Shown here in pieces: positions 13,401 through 26,420 of a DNA stretch of 64,000 nucleotides. Numbering within the stretch: position 1 is the stretch's first letter; each line of letters begins with the position of its first letter. The DNA is from Hydractinia symbiolongicarpus (lineage: Eukaryota; Cnidaria; Hydrozoa; Anthoathecata; Hydractiniidae), in contig NC_079881.1 of NCBI RefSeq assembly GCF_029227915.1, forward strand, positions 31,721,501 through 31,785,500. The letters are read 5' to 3'. The notes below the pieces were generated by a model. The model did no database searches. It worked only from the letters and a program-made list of their open reading frames with translations, and had not been told where the DNA came from. The translations under genes and the position numbers were made by a program.

Positions 13401-15264
13401 CAGTCCAAAGTTAGTTTAATTAAGTCCCACAGTCAATCGTTTCATTGTTAAAAGCGATGCAACCTAGTAATATCAGAAAAATATTGCTAAACACATGTTG
13501 GTATGAATAGGTGACCCAACCGTTGTAACTCAAAAGGTCTGACACCGTTAAAAGGTCAATGAAATGTAGTTTTTGAAACTGTCGCTATTTCTTCAGCGCG
13601 CAATAATGGCTAAGATTGGTCCCGCAGTAAAAAATGACTTTTTTATCCTAATTTTTAATTGAAGCGCTACCACAGCGCCCAGTGTAATCGCTGAGTTTCC
13701 GCAATCATTTCAAATTAAGAAGAATGCTATTTCTTGGATTCCACTTGTCTCACTTATAACATTTATAAGGTCAAAGTCCAAAATCAGTTCAATTTAGTAC
13801 CACAGTCAATCGTTTCACTGTTAAAAGCGATGCAACCTAGTAATATCAAAAAAATATCGCTAAATACATGTTGGTACAAATATGTGACCCAACTGTTGTA
13901 ACTCAAACGGACTGACACCGTTAGGAAGTCAATGAAATGTAGTTTTTAAAACTGTCAATATTTCTTCAGCGCGCGATAACGGCTAGGATTGGTCCCACAG
14001 TAAAGAATGACTTATTTACCTAAATCTTTAAATGAAGCGCTACCACAGCGCCCAGTGTAATCGCTGAGTTCCGGCAATCCCGTAAAAATAAGAAGAATGT
14101 TATTTCTTGGAGTCCAATTGTCTCATTTATCACATTTATCAGATCACAGTCCAAAGTTAGTTCAATTAAGTCCGACAGTCATTCGCTTCATTGTTAAAAG
14201 CGATGCAACCTAGTAATATCAAAAAAAATATCCTAAATACATGTTGGTACGAATATGTGACCCAACCGTTGTAACTCAAACGGATTCACACCGTTAGAAA
14301 GTCAATGAAATGTAATTTTTGAAACTGTGGCTATTTCTTCAGCGCGCGATAACGGCTAGGATTGGTCCCGCAGTAAAAAGTGACTTTTTTATCTAAATTT
14401 TTAATTTAAGCGCTACAACAGTGCCCAGTGTAATCGCTGAGTTTCGGCAATCATTTCAAATTGAGAAGAATGCTATTTCTTGGAGTCCACTTGTCTCACT
14501 TATAACATTTATAAGGTCAAAGTCCAAAATCAGTTCAATTTAGTACCACAGTCAATCGTTTCACTGTTAAAAGCGATGCAAGCTAGTATTATCAAAAAAA
14601 TATTGCTAAACACATGTTGGTATGAATAGGTGACCCAACCGTTGTAACTCAAAAGGACTGACACCGTTAAAAGGTCAATGAAATGTAGTTTTTGAAACTG
14701 TCGCTATTTCTTCAGCGCGCAATAACGGCTAGGATTGGTCCCGCAGTCAAAAATGACTTTTTTATCCTAATTTTTAATTGAAGCGCTACCACAGCGCCCA
14801 GTGTAATCGCTGAGTTCCGGCAATCCCGTCAAAAGAAGAAGAATGTTATTTCTTGGAGTCCAATTGTCTCATTTATCACATTTATGAGGTCACAATCCAA
14901 AGTTAGTTTAATTAAGTCCCACAGTCAATCGTTTCATTGTTAAAAGCGAAGCAACCTAGTAATATCAGAAAAATATTGCTAAACACATGTTGGTATGAAT
15001 AAGTGACCCAACCGTTGTAACTCAAAAGGACTGACACCGTTAAAAAGTCAATGAAATGTAGTTTTTGAAACTGTCACTATTTCTTCAGAGCGCGATAACG
15101 GCTAGGATTGGTCCCGCAGTAAAAAATGACTTTTTTATCCTAATTTTTAATTGAAGCGCTACCTCAGCGCCCAGTGTAATCGCTGAGTTTCGGCAATCAT
15201 GTCAAATTAGGAAGAATGTTATTTCTTGGAGTCCAATTGTCTCATTTTAACATTTATAAGGTCA
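7430..15264 (+). repeat. Higher-order repeat: three copies of a five-monomer block
   Basis: The block D'-E-D-E/D'-D' (about 1.87 kb) starts at 7430, 11162 and 13401. Offsets of 3732 bp (10 monomers) and 2239 bp (6 monomers) hold at every monomer start: 7803/11535/13774, 8176/11908/14147, 8549/12281/14520 and 8922/12654/14893. Private markers travel together: CTTGGATTCCAC, TCCGACAGTCATTCGC, and CAAAAGAAGAAG at 8861, 12593 and 14832. Spacer monomers between blocks are 9295 (E), 9672 (D'), 10045 (A/E), 10418 (D') and 10789 (A/E), then 13028 (E). The copy of the fifth monomer at 8922 differs at its 5' end (E-like). Confidence 0.9.
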
Positions 15265-18236
15265 CAGACCAAAATCATTTTAATTAAGTCCCACATTCAA
15301 TCGTTTCATTGTTAAAAGCCATACAACCTAGTATTACCGAAAAAATATCGCTAAATACATGTTGGTACGAATATGTGACGCAACCGTTGTAACTGAAGTG
15401 GATTGATACCGTTAGAAAGTCAATGAAATGTAATTTTTGAAACTGTCGCTATTTCTTCAGCGCGCGATAACGGATAGGATTGGTCCCACAGTAAAGAATG
15501 ACTTATTTATCTAAATTTTTAAATGAAGCGCTACCACAGCGACAAGTGTAATCGCTGAGTTCCGGTAATCCCGTCAAATTAAGAAGAATGTTATTTCTTA
15601 GAGTCCAATTCTCTCACTTATCACATTTATCAGGTCACAGTCCAAAGTCAGTTCAGTTAAGTCCCACAGTCAATCGTTTCATTGTTAAAAGCGATGCAGC
15701 CTAGTAATATCATAAAAATATCGCTAAAAACATGTTGGTACGAATAGGTGACCCAACCGTTGTAACTCAAAGGGACTGACACCGTTAGAAAGTCAATGAA
15801 ATGTAGTTTTTGAAACAGTCACTATTTCTTCAGCGCGCGATAACGGCTAGGATTGATGCCACAGTAAAAAATGACTTTTTCATCTTAATTTTTAATTGAA
15901 GCGCTACCACAGCGCCCAGTGTAATCGCTGAGTTTCGGCAATCATTTCAAATTAAGAAGAATGCTATTTCTTGGAGTCCACTTGTCTCACTTATAACATT
16001 TATAAGGTCAAAGTCCAAAATCAGTTCAGTTTAGCACCACAGTCAATCGTTTCACTGTTAAAAGCGATGCAACCTAGTATTACCAAAAAAATATCGCAAA
16101 ATACATGTTGGTACAAATATGTGACCCAACCGTTGTAACTCAAACGGACTTACACCGTTAGAAAGTCAATGAAATGTAGTTTTTGAAACTGTCGCTATTT
16201 CTTCAGCGCGCGATAACGGATAGGATTGGTCCCACAGTAAAGAATGACTTATTTATCTAAATTTTTAAATGAAGCGCTACCACAGCGACAAGTGTAATCG
16301 CTGAGTTCCGGTAATCCCGTCAAATTAAGAAGAATGTTATTTCTTAGAGTCCAATTCTCTCATTTATCACATTTATCTGGTCACAGTCCATAGTTAGTTC
16401 AATTAAGTCCCACAGTCAATTATTTCATTGTTAAAAGCGATGCAACCTAGTAATATCAGAAAAATATTGCTAAACACATGTTGGTATGAATAAGTGACCC
16501 AACCGTTGTAACTCAAAAGGACTGACACCGTTAAAAAGTCAATGAAATGTAGTTTTTGAAACTGTCACTATTTCTTCAGCGCGCGATAACAGCTAGGATT
16601 GGTCCCGCAGTAAAAAATGACTTTTTTATCCTAATTTTTAATTGAAGCGCTACCACAGCGCCCAGTGTAATCGCTGAGTTTCGGCAATCATGTCAAATTA
16701 GGAAGAATGTTATTTCTTGGAGTCCAATTATCTTATTTTAACATTTATAAGGTCACAGACCATAATCATTTTAATTAAGTCCCACATTCAATCGTTTTAT
16801 TGTTAAAAGCCATACAACCTAGTATTACCGGAAAAATATCGCTAAATGCATATTGGTACGAATATGTGACGCAATCGTTGTAACTGAAGTGGATTGATAC
16901 CGTTAGAAATTCAATGAAATGTAATTTTTGAAACTGTCGCTATTTCTTCAGCGCGCGACAACGGCTAGGATTGGTCCCACAGTAAAGAATGACTCATTTA
17001 TGTAAATTCTTAAATGAAGCGCTATCACAGCGCCCAGTGTAATCGCTGAGTTCCGGCAATCATGTCAAATTAGGATGAATGTTATTTCTTGGAGTCCACT
17101 TGTCTCACTTATAACATTATTAAGGTCACAGTCCATAATCAGTTCAATTAAGTACCAAGGTCAATTGTTTCACTGTTAAAAGCCATACAACCTAGTAATA
17201 CCGGAAAAATAGCACGAAATACATGTTGGTACGAATATGTGACGCAACCGTTGTAACTGAAGTGGTTGATACTGTTAGAAAGTCAATGAAATGTAGTTTT
17301 TGTAACTGTCGCTATTTCTTCAGCGCGCGATAACGGCTAGGATTGGTCCCACAGTAAAGAATGACTCATTTATCTAAATTCTTTAATGAAGCGCCCAGTG
17401 TAATCGCTAAGTTCCGGCAATCATGTCAAATTAGGAAGAATGTTATTTCTTGGAGTCCAATTGTCACATTTTAACATTTATAAGGTCACAGACCATAATC
17501 ATTTTAATTAAGTACCACAGTCAATTGTTTCACTGTTAAAAGGCATACAACCTAGTAATACCGGAAAAATAGCACGAAATACATGTTGGTACGAATATGT
17601 AACTCAACCGTAGTAACTCAAACGGATTGATACTGTTAGAAAGTCAATGAAATGTAGTTTTTGAAGCTGTCGCTGTTTCTTTATCACGCGATAACGGCTA
17701 GGATTGGTCCCACAGTAAAGAATGACTTTTTTATCTTAATTCTTAACTGAAGCGCTACCACAGCGCCCAGTGTAATCGCTGAGTTCCGTCAATCATGTCA
17801 AATTGAGAAGAATGTTATTTCTTGGAGTCCAATTTTCTCATTTATCACATTTATTAGATCACAGTCCAAAGTTTGTTCAATTAAGTCCCACAGTCAATCG
17901 TCTCATTGCTTAAAGCGATGCAACCTAGTAATATCAAAACAAATATCGCTAAATACATGTTGGTACGAATATGTGACCCAACCGTTCTAACATAAACGGA
18001 CTGACACCGTTAAAAAGTCAATGAAATGTAGTTTTTGAAACTGTCTCTCTTTCTTCAGCGCACCTACTGCTAGGATTGGTCCCACAGTAAAAAAATGACT
18101 TTTTTTCAGCCTAATTTTTAAATGAAGCGCTACCACAGCGACAAGTGTAATCGCTGAGTTCCGGTAATCCCGTCAAATTAAGAAGAATGTTATTTCTTAG
18201 AGTCCAATTGTCTCACTTATCACATTTATCAGGTCA
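15265..18236 (+). repeat. Satellite block, mixed A/D/E/B
   Basis: Monomer starts: 15265 (A), 15638 (D), 16011 (E), 16384 (D'), 16756 (A), 17129 (B, 360 bp), 17489 (A/B), 17862 (C). Monomers 15265 and 16011 share the GATAGGATTGG and AGCGACAAG forms in their 3' halves, while their 5' halves belong to different classes. No superperiod is obvious here. Confidence 0.93.
17129..17488 (+). repeat. Monomer lacking the GCGC hairpin (11-bp deletion)
   Basis: Near 17388-17396 the copy reads AATGAAGCGCCCAGTG. The usual unit has GAAGCGC, then TACCACAGCGC, then CCAGTG. The lost 11 bp lie between the two GCGC direct repeats that form the hairpin arms, leaving one GCGC. The monomer is 360 bp instead of about 371. 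Replication slippage across the hairpin is the simplest reading. Confidence 0.85.
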
Positions 18237-20837
18237 CAGTCCAAAGTTAGTTCAATTAAGTCCCACAGTCAATCGTTTTACTGTTAAAAGCGATGCAGCC
18301 TAGTAAGATCAGAAAAATATCGCTAAAAACATGTTGGTACAAATAGGTGACCCAACCGTGTAACTCAAAGGGACTGACACCGTTAGAAAGTCAATGAAAT
18401 GTAGTTTTTGAAACTGTCGCTATTTCTTCAGCGCGTGATAACGGCTAGGATTGGTCCCGCAGTAAAAAATGACTTTTTTATCTTAATTTTTAATTGAAGC
18501 GCTACCACGGCGTCCAGTGTAATCGCTGAGTTTCGGCAATCATTTCAAATTAAGAAGAATGCTATTTCTTGGAGTCCACTTGTCTCACTTATAACATTTA
18601 TAACGTCAAAGTCCAAAATCAGTTCAATTTAGTACCACAGTCAATCGTTTCACTGTTAAAAGTGATGCAACCTAGTAATATGAAAAAAATATCGCAAAAT
18701 ACATGTTGGTACGAATATCTGACGCAACCGTTGTAACTGAAGTGGATTGATACCGTTAGAAAGTCAATGAAATGTACTTTTTGAAACTGTCGCTATTTCT
18801 TTAGCGCGCGATAACGGATAGGATTGGTCCCACAGTAAAAAATGACTCATTTATATAAATCCTTAAATGAAGCGCTACCACAGCGCCCAGTGTAATCGCT
18901 GAGTTCCGGCAATCATGTCAAATTAAAAAGAATGTTATTTCTTGGAGTCCACTTGTCTCACTTATAACATTTTTAAGGTCACAGTCCGTAATCAGTTCAA
19001 TTAAGTACCACAGTCAATTGTTTCACTGTTAAAAGCCATACAACCTAGTAATACCGGAAAAATAGCACGAAATAATTGTTGGTACGAATATGTAACTCAA
19101 CCGTTGTAACTCAAACTGATTGATACTGTTAGAAAGAAAATGAAATGTAGTTTTTGAAGCTGTCGCTATTTCTTTAGCGCGTGGTAACGGCTAGGATTGG
19201 TCCCACAGTAAAGAAAGACTTATTTGTCTTACTTCTTAAATGAAGCGCTACCACAGCGCCCAGTGCAATCGCTGAGTTCCGGCAATCATGTCAAATTAAG
19301 AAGAATGTTATTTCTTGGAGTCCAATTTTCTGATTTATCACATTTATTAGATCACAGTCCAAAGTTTGTTCAATTAAGTCCCACAGTCAATCGTTTCATC
19401 GCTAAAAGCGATGCAACCTAGTAATATCAAAACAAATATCGCTAAATACATGTTGTTACGAATAGGTGACCCAACCGTGTAACTTAAAGGGACTGACACC
19501 GTTAGAAAGTCAATGAAATGTAGTTTTTGAAACTGTCGCTATTTCTTCAGCGCGTGATAACGGCTAGGATTGGTCCCGCAGTAAAAAATGACTTTTTTAT
19601 CTTAATTTTTAATTGAAGCGCTACCACGGCGTCCAGTGTAATCGCTGAGTTTCGGCAATCATTTCAAATTAAGAAGAATGCTATTTCTTGGAGTCCACTT
19701 GTCTCACTTATAACATTTATAACGTCAAAGTCCAAAATCAGTTCAATTTAGTACCACAGTCAATCGTTTCACTGTTAAAAGCGATGCAACCTAGTAATAT
19801 GAGAAAAATATCGCAAAATACATGTTGGTACGAATATCTGACGCAACCGTTGTAACTGAAGTGGATTGATACCGTTAGAAAGTCAATGAAATGTACTTTT
19901 TGAAACTGTCGCTATTTCTTTAGCGCGCGATAACGGATAGGATTGGTCCCACAGTAAAAAATGACTCATTTATATAAATTCTTAAATGAAGCGCTACCAC
20001 AGCGCCCAGTGTAATCGCTGAGTTCCGGCAATCATGTCAAATTAAAAAGAATGTTATTTCTTGGAGTCCACTTGTCTCACTTATAACATTTTTAAGGTCA
20101 CAGTCCGTAATCAGTTCAATTAAGTACCACAGTCAATTGTTTCACTGTTAAAAGCCATACAACCTAGTAATACCGGAAAAATAGCACGAAATACATGTTG
20201 GTACGAATATGTAACTCAACCGTTGTAACTCAAACTGATTGATACTGTTAGAAAGAAAATGAAATGTAGTTTTTGAAGCTGTCGCTATTTCTTTAGCGCG
20301 CGGTAACGGCTAGGATTGGTCCCACAGTAAAGAAAGACTTATTTGTCTTAATTCTAAAATGAAGCGCTACCACAGCGCCCAGTGCAATCGCTGAGTTCCG
20401 GCAATCATGTCAAATTGAGAAGAATGTTATTTCTTGGAGTCCAATTTTCTGATTTATTAGATCACAGTCCAAAGTTTGTTCAATTAAGTCCCACAGTCAA
20501 TCGTTTCATCGCTAAAAGCGATGCAACCTAGTAATATCAAAACAAATATCGCTAAATACATGTTGGTACGAATAGGTGACCCAACCGTGTAACTCAAAGG
20601 GACTGACACCGTTAGAAAGTCAATGAAATGTAGTTTTTGAAACTCTTGCTATTTCTTCAGCGCGTGATAACGGCTAGGATTGGTCCCGCAGTAAAAAATG
20701 ACTTTTTTATCTTAATTTTTAATTGAAGCGCTACCACAGCGCCCAGTGTAATCGCTGAGTTCCGGCAATCATGTCAAATTAAAAAGAATGTTATTTCTTG
20801 GAGTCCACTTGTCTCACTTATAACATTTTTAAGGTCA
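18237..20837 (+). repeat. Trimer-periodic segment (1119 bp)
   Basis: Starts: 18237 (D), 18609 (E), 18982 (B), 19355 (C), 19728 (E), 20101 (B), 20465 (C). E and B copies repeat at exactly 1119 bp with shared private bases: CATTTATAACGTCAAAG, GAATATCTGACGC and AGCGCGTGATAAC. The 20101 monomer is 364 bp because 9 bp (TCACATTTA) are missing before its end near 20452-20460. The frame at 19224-19421 inside it is not a gene (see rejected items). Confidence 0.92.
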
Positions 20838-23800
20838 CAGTTCATAATCAGTTCAATTAAGTACCACAGTCAATTGTTTCACTGTTAAAAGCCATACAAC
20901 CTAGTAATACCGGAAAAATAGCACGAAATACATGTTGGTACGAATATGTAACTCAACCGTTGTAACTCAAACGGATTGATACTGTTAGAAAGACAATGAA
21001 ATGTAGTTTTTGAAGCTGTCGCTATTTCTTCAGCGCGCGGTAACGGCTAGGATTGGTCCCACAGTAAAGAATGACTTATTTGTCTTAATTCTTAAATAAA
21101 GCGCTACCACAGCGCCCAGTGTAATCGCTGAGTTCCGGCAATCATGTCAAATTAGGAAGAATGTTATTTCTTGGAGTCCAATTGTCTCATTTTAATATTT
21201 ATAAGGTCACAGACCATAATCATTTTATATAAGTCCCACATTCAATCGTTTCACTGTTAAAAGCCATACAACTTAGTAGTACCGGAAAAATATCTCTAAA
21301 TACATGTTGGTATCAATATGTGACGCAACCGTTGTAACTGAAGTGGATTGATACCGTTAGAAAGTCAATGAAATGTACTTTTTGAAACTGTCGCAATTTC
21401 TTTAGCGCGCGATAACGGATAGGATTGGTCCCACAGTAAAGAATGACTCATTTATCTAAATTCTTAAATGAAGCGCTACCACAGCGCCCAGTGTAATCGC
21501 TGAGTTATGGCAATCATGTCAAATTAAAAAGAATGTTATTTCTTGGAGTCCACTTGTCTCACTTATAACATTTTTAAGGTCACAGTCCATAATCAGTTCA
21601 ATTGTTTCACTGTTAAAAGCCATGCAACCTAGTAATACCGGAAAAATAGCACGAAATACATGTTGGTACGAGTATGTGACCCAACCGTTGTAACTCAAAC
21701 GGGCTGACACCATTAGAAAGACAATGAAATGTAGTTTTTGAAGCTGTCGCTATTTCTTCAGCGCGCTATAACGGCTAGGATTGGTCCCACAGTAAAGAAT
21801 GACTTATTTGTCTTAATTCTTAAATGAAGCGCTACCACAGCGCACAGTGTAATCGCTGAGTTCCGGCAATCATGTCAAATTGAGAAGAATGTTATTTCTT
21901 GGAGTCCAATTTTCTGATTTATCACATTTATTAGATCACAGTCCAAAGTTTGTTCAATTAAGTCCCACAGTCAATCGTTTCATCGCTAAAAGCGATGCAA
22001 CCTAGTATTATCAAAACAAATATCGTAAATACATGTTGGTACGAATATGTGACGCAACCGTTGTAACTGAAGTGGATTGATACCGTTAGAAAGTCAATGA
22101 AATGTACTTTTTGAAACTGTCGCTATTTCTTTAGCGCGCGATAACGGATAGGATTGGTCCCACAGTAAAGAATGACTCATTTATCTAAATTCTTAAATGA
22201 AGCGCTACCACAGCGCCCAGTGTAATCGCTGAGTTCCGGCAATCATGTCAAATTAAAAAGAATGTTATTTCTTGGAGTCCACTTGTCTCACTTACAACAT
22301 TTTTAAGGTAAAAGTCCATAATCAGTTCAATTAAGTACCACAGTCAATTGTTTCACTGTTAAAAGCCATACAACCTAGTAATACCGGAAAAATAGCACGA
22401 AATACATGTTGGTACGAATATGTAACTCAACCGTTGTAACTCAAACGGATTGATACTGTTAGAAAGACAATGAAATGTAGTTTTTGAAGCTGTCGCTATT
22501 TCTTCAGCGCGCGGTAACGGCTAGGATTGGTCCCACAGTAAAGAATGACTTATTTGTCTTAATTCTTAAATGAAGCGCTACCACAGCGCACAGTGTAATC
22601 GCTGAGTTCCGGCAATCATGTCAAATTGAGAAGAATGTTATTTCTTGGAGTCCAATTTTCTGATTTATCACATTTATGAGATTACAGTCCAAAGTTTGTT
22701 CAATTAAGTCCCACAGTCAATCGTTCCATCGCTAAAAGCGATGCAACCTAGTAATATCAAAACAAATGTCGCTAAATTAATGTTGGCACGAATATGTGAC
22801 CCAACCGTCGTTCTAACTCAAACGGACTGACACCGTTAAAAAGTCAATGAAATGTAGTTTTTGAAACTGTCTCTCTTTCTTCAGCGCGCGCTAACAGCTA
22901 GGATTGGTCCCACAGAAAAAAAATGACTTTTTGTTAGCCTAATTCTTAAATGAAGCGCTACCACAGCGCCCAGTGTTATCGCTGAGTTCCGGCAATCACG
23001 TCAAATTAAGAAGAATGTTATTTCTTGGAGCCAAATTGTCTCCTTTATCACATTTCTCAGGTGACAGTCCAAAGTTAGTTCAATTAAGTTCCACAATCAA
23101 TCGTTTCATAGTTAAAAGCGATGCAACCTAGTAATATCAGAAAGATATTCCTAAATACATGTTGGTACGAGTATGTGACACAACCGTTGTAACTCAAACG
23201 GGCTGACACCGTTAGAAAGTTAATGAAATGTAGTTTTTGAAACTGTCGCTATTTCTTTAGCGCGCGATAACGGATAGGATTGGTCCCGCAGTAAAAAATG
23301 ACTTTTTTATCTTAATTTTTAATTGAAGCGCTACCACAGCGCACAGTGTAATCGCTGAGTTCCGGCAATCATGTCAAATTAAAAAGAATGTTATTTCTTG
23401 GAGTCCACTTGTCTCACTTATAACATTTTTAAGGTCACAGTCCGTAATCAGTTCAATTAAGTACCACAGTCAATTGTTTCACTGTTAAAAGCCATACAAC
23501 CTAGTAATACCGGAAAAATAGCACGAAATACATGTTGGTACGAATATGTAACTCAACCGTTGTAACTCAAACTGATTGATACTGTTAGAAAGAAAATGAA
23601 ATGTAGTTTTTGAAGCTGTCGCTATTTCTTTAGCGCGCAGTAACGGCTAGGATTGGTCCCAAAGTAAAGAAAGACTTATTCGTCTTAATTCTTAAATGAA
23701 GCGCTACCACAGCGCCCAGTGCAATCGCTGAGTTCCGGCAATCATGTCAAATTCAGAAGAATGTTATTTCTTGGAGTCCAATTTTCTGATTTATCACATT

Positions 23801-26420
23801 TATTAGATCACAGTCCAAAGTTTGTTCAATTAAGTCCCACAGTCAATCGTTTCATCGCTAAAAGCGATGCAACCTAGTAATATCAAAACAAATATCGCTA
23901 AATACATGTTGGTACGAATAGGTGACCCAACCGTGTAACTCAAAGGGACTGACACCGTTAGAAAGTCAATGAAATATAGTTTTTGAAACTCTTGTTATTT
24001 CTTCAGCGCGTGATAACGGCTAGGATTGGTCCCGCAGTAAAAAATGACTTTTTTATCTTAATTTTTAATTGAAGCGCTACCACAACGCCCAGTGTAATCG
24101 CTGAGTTTCGGCAATCATTTCAAATTAAGAAGAATGCTATTTCTTGGAGTCCACTTGTCTCACTTATAACATTTATAAGGTCAAAGTCCAAAATCAGTTC
24201 AATTTAGTACCACAGTCAATCGTTTCACTGTTAAAAGCGATGCAACCTAGTAATATGAGAAAAATATCGCAAAATACATGTTGGTACGAATATGTGACGC
24301 AACCGTTGTAACTGAAGTGGATTGATACCGTTAGAAAGTCAATGAAATGTAATTTTTGAAACTGTCGCTATTTCTTGAGCGCGCGATAACGGCTAGGTTT
24401 GGTCCCACAGTAAAGAATGACTAATTTATCTAAATTCTTAAATGAAGCGCTACCACAGCGCCCAGTGTAATCGCTGAGTTTCGGCAATCATGTCAAATTA
24501 AAAAGAATGTTATTTCTTGGAGTCCACTTGTCTCACTTATAACATTTTTAAAGTCACAGTCCATAATCAGTTTAATTAAGTACCACAGTCAATTGTTTCA
24601 CTGTTAAAAGCCATACAACCTAGTAATACCGGAAAAATAGCACGAAATACATGTTGGTACGAATATGTAACTCAACCGTTGTAACTCAAACGGATTGATA
24701 CTGTTAGAAAGACAATGAAATGTAGTTTTTGAAGCTGTCGCTATTTCTTCAGCGCGCGATAACGACTAGGATTGGTCCCACAGTAAAGAATGACTTATTT
24801 ATCTAAATTCTTAAATGAAGCGCTACCACAGCGCCCAGTGTAATCGCTGAGTTCCGGCAATCATGTCAAATTAGGAAGAATGTTATTTCTTGGAGTCCAA
24901 TTGTCTCATTTTAATATTTATAAGGTCACAGACCATAATCATTTTAATTAAGTCCCACATTCAATCGTTTCACTGTTAAAAGCCATACAACCTAGTAGTA
25001 CCGTAAAAATATCTCTAAATACATGTTGGTACGAATATGTGACGCAACCGTTGTAACTGAAGTGGATTGATACCGTTAGAAAGTCAATGAAATGTACTTT
25101 TTGAAACTGTCGCAATTTCTTTAGCGCGCGATAACGGATTGGATTGGTCCCACAGTAAAGAATGACTCATTTATCTAAATTCTTAAATGAAGCGCTACCA
25201 CAGCGCCCAGTGTAATCGCTGAGTTCCGGCAATCATGTCAAATTAAAAAGAATGTTATTTCTTGGAGTCCACTTGTCTCACTTATAACATTTTTAAGGTC
25301 ACAGTCCATAATCAGTTCAATTAAGTACCACAGTCAATTATTTCACTGTTAAAAGCCATACAACCTAGTAATACCGGAAAAATAGCACGAAATACATGTT
25401 GGTACGAATATGTAACTCAACCGTTGTAACTCAAACGGATTGATACTGTTAGAAAGACAATGAAATGTAGTTTTTGAAGCTGTCGCTATTTCTTCAGCGC
25501 GCGGTAACGGCTAGGATTGGTCCCACAGTAAAGAATGACTTATTTGTCTTAATTCTTAAATAAAGCGCTACCACAGCGCCCAGTGTAATCGCTGAGTTCC
25601 GGCAATCATGTCAAATTAGGAAGAATGTTATTTCTTGGAGTCCAATTGTCTCATTTTAATATTTATAAGGTCACAGACCATAATCATTTTAATTAAGTCC
25701 CACATTCAATCGTTTCACTGTTAAAAGCCATACAACCTAGTAGTACCGGAAAAATATCTCTAAATACATGTTGGTATGAATATGTGACGCAACCGTTGTA
25801 ACTGAAGTGGATTGATACCGTTAGAAAGTCAATGAAATGTACTTTTTGAAACTGTCGCAATTTCTTTAGCGCGCGATAACGGATAGGATTGGTCCCACAG
25901 TAAAGAATGACTTATTTGTCTTAATTCTTAAATGAAGCGCTACCACAGCGCACAGTGTAATCGCTGAGTTCCGGCAATCATGTCAAATTGAGAAGAATGT
26001 TATTTCTTGGAGTCCAATTTTCTGATTTATCACATTTATTAGATCACAGTCCAAAGTTTGTTCAATTAAGTCCCACAGTCAATCGTTCCATCGCTAAAAG
26101 CGATGCAACCTAGTAATATCAAAACAAATATCGCTAAATACATGTTGGTACGAATATGTGACGCAACCGTTGTAACTGAAGTGGATTGATACCGTTAGAA
26201 AGTCAATGAAATGTACTTTTTGAAACTGTTGCAATTTCTTTAGCGCGCGATAACGGATAGGATTGGTCCCACAGTAAAGAATGACTCATTTATCTAAATT
26301 CTTAAATGAAGCGCTACCACAGCGCCCAGTGTAATCGCTGAGTTCCGGCAATCATGTCAAATTAAAAAGAATGTTAATTCTTGGAGTCCACTTGTCTCAC
26401 TTATAACATTTTTAAGGTCA
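20838..26420 (+). repeat. Satellite block rich in B, A and C, with a B-A dimer
   Basis: Starts: 20838 (B), 21210 (A), 21583 (B, 356 bp), 21939 (C), 22312 (B), 22685 (C), 23065 (F), 23438 (B), 23811 (C), 24184 (E), 24557 (B), 24929 (A), 25302 (B), 25674 (A), 26047 (C). The B-A pair at 24557-25301 repeats at 25302-26046 with a 745-bp period. The first F monomer of the main array appears at 23065, after a C copy carrying a 4-bp insertion (CCGTCGTTCT at 22805). Confidence 0.93.
21583..21938 (+). repeat. Monomer with 17-bp deletion between CAATT repeats
   Basis: The sequence reads AGTTCAATTGTTTCAC near 21596-21611, where class B normally has TTCAATTAAGTACCACAGTC followed by AATTGTTTCAC. One CAATT copy and the 12 bases between the two are gone. 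The monomer is 356 bp, exactly 17 short of 373. This is a short-direct-repeat slippage deletion. Confidence 0.85.

Noticed and set aside
19224-19421. 65-codon open frame in the satellite
   Set aside because: It begins with TTG (the usual ATG is mutated to AAG in this copy) and is open only because TAA became CAA. It spans a monomer boundary and is closed by stops in most other copies.
21519-21713. 64-codon minus-strand frame
   Set aside because: It arises around the 17-bp deletion in the 21583 monomer, which removes the usual stops. Not conserved in sister monomers.
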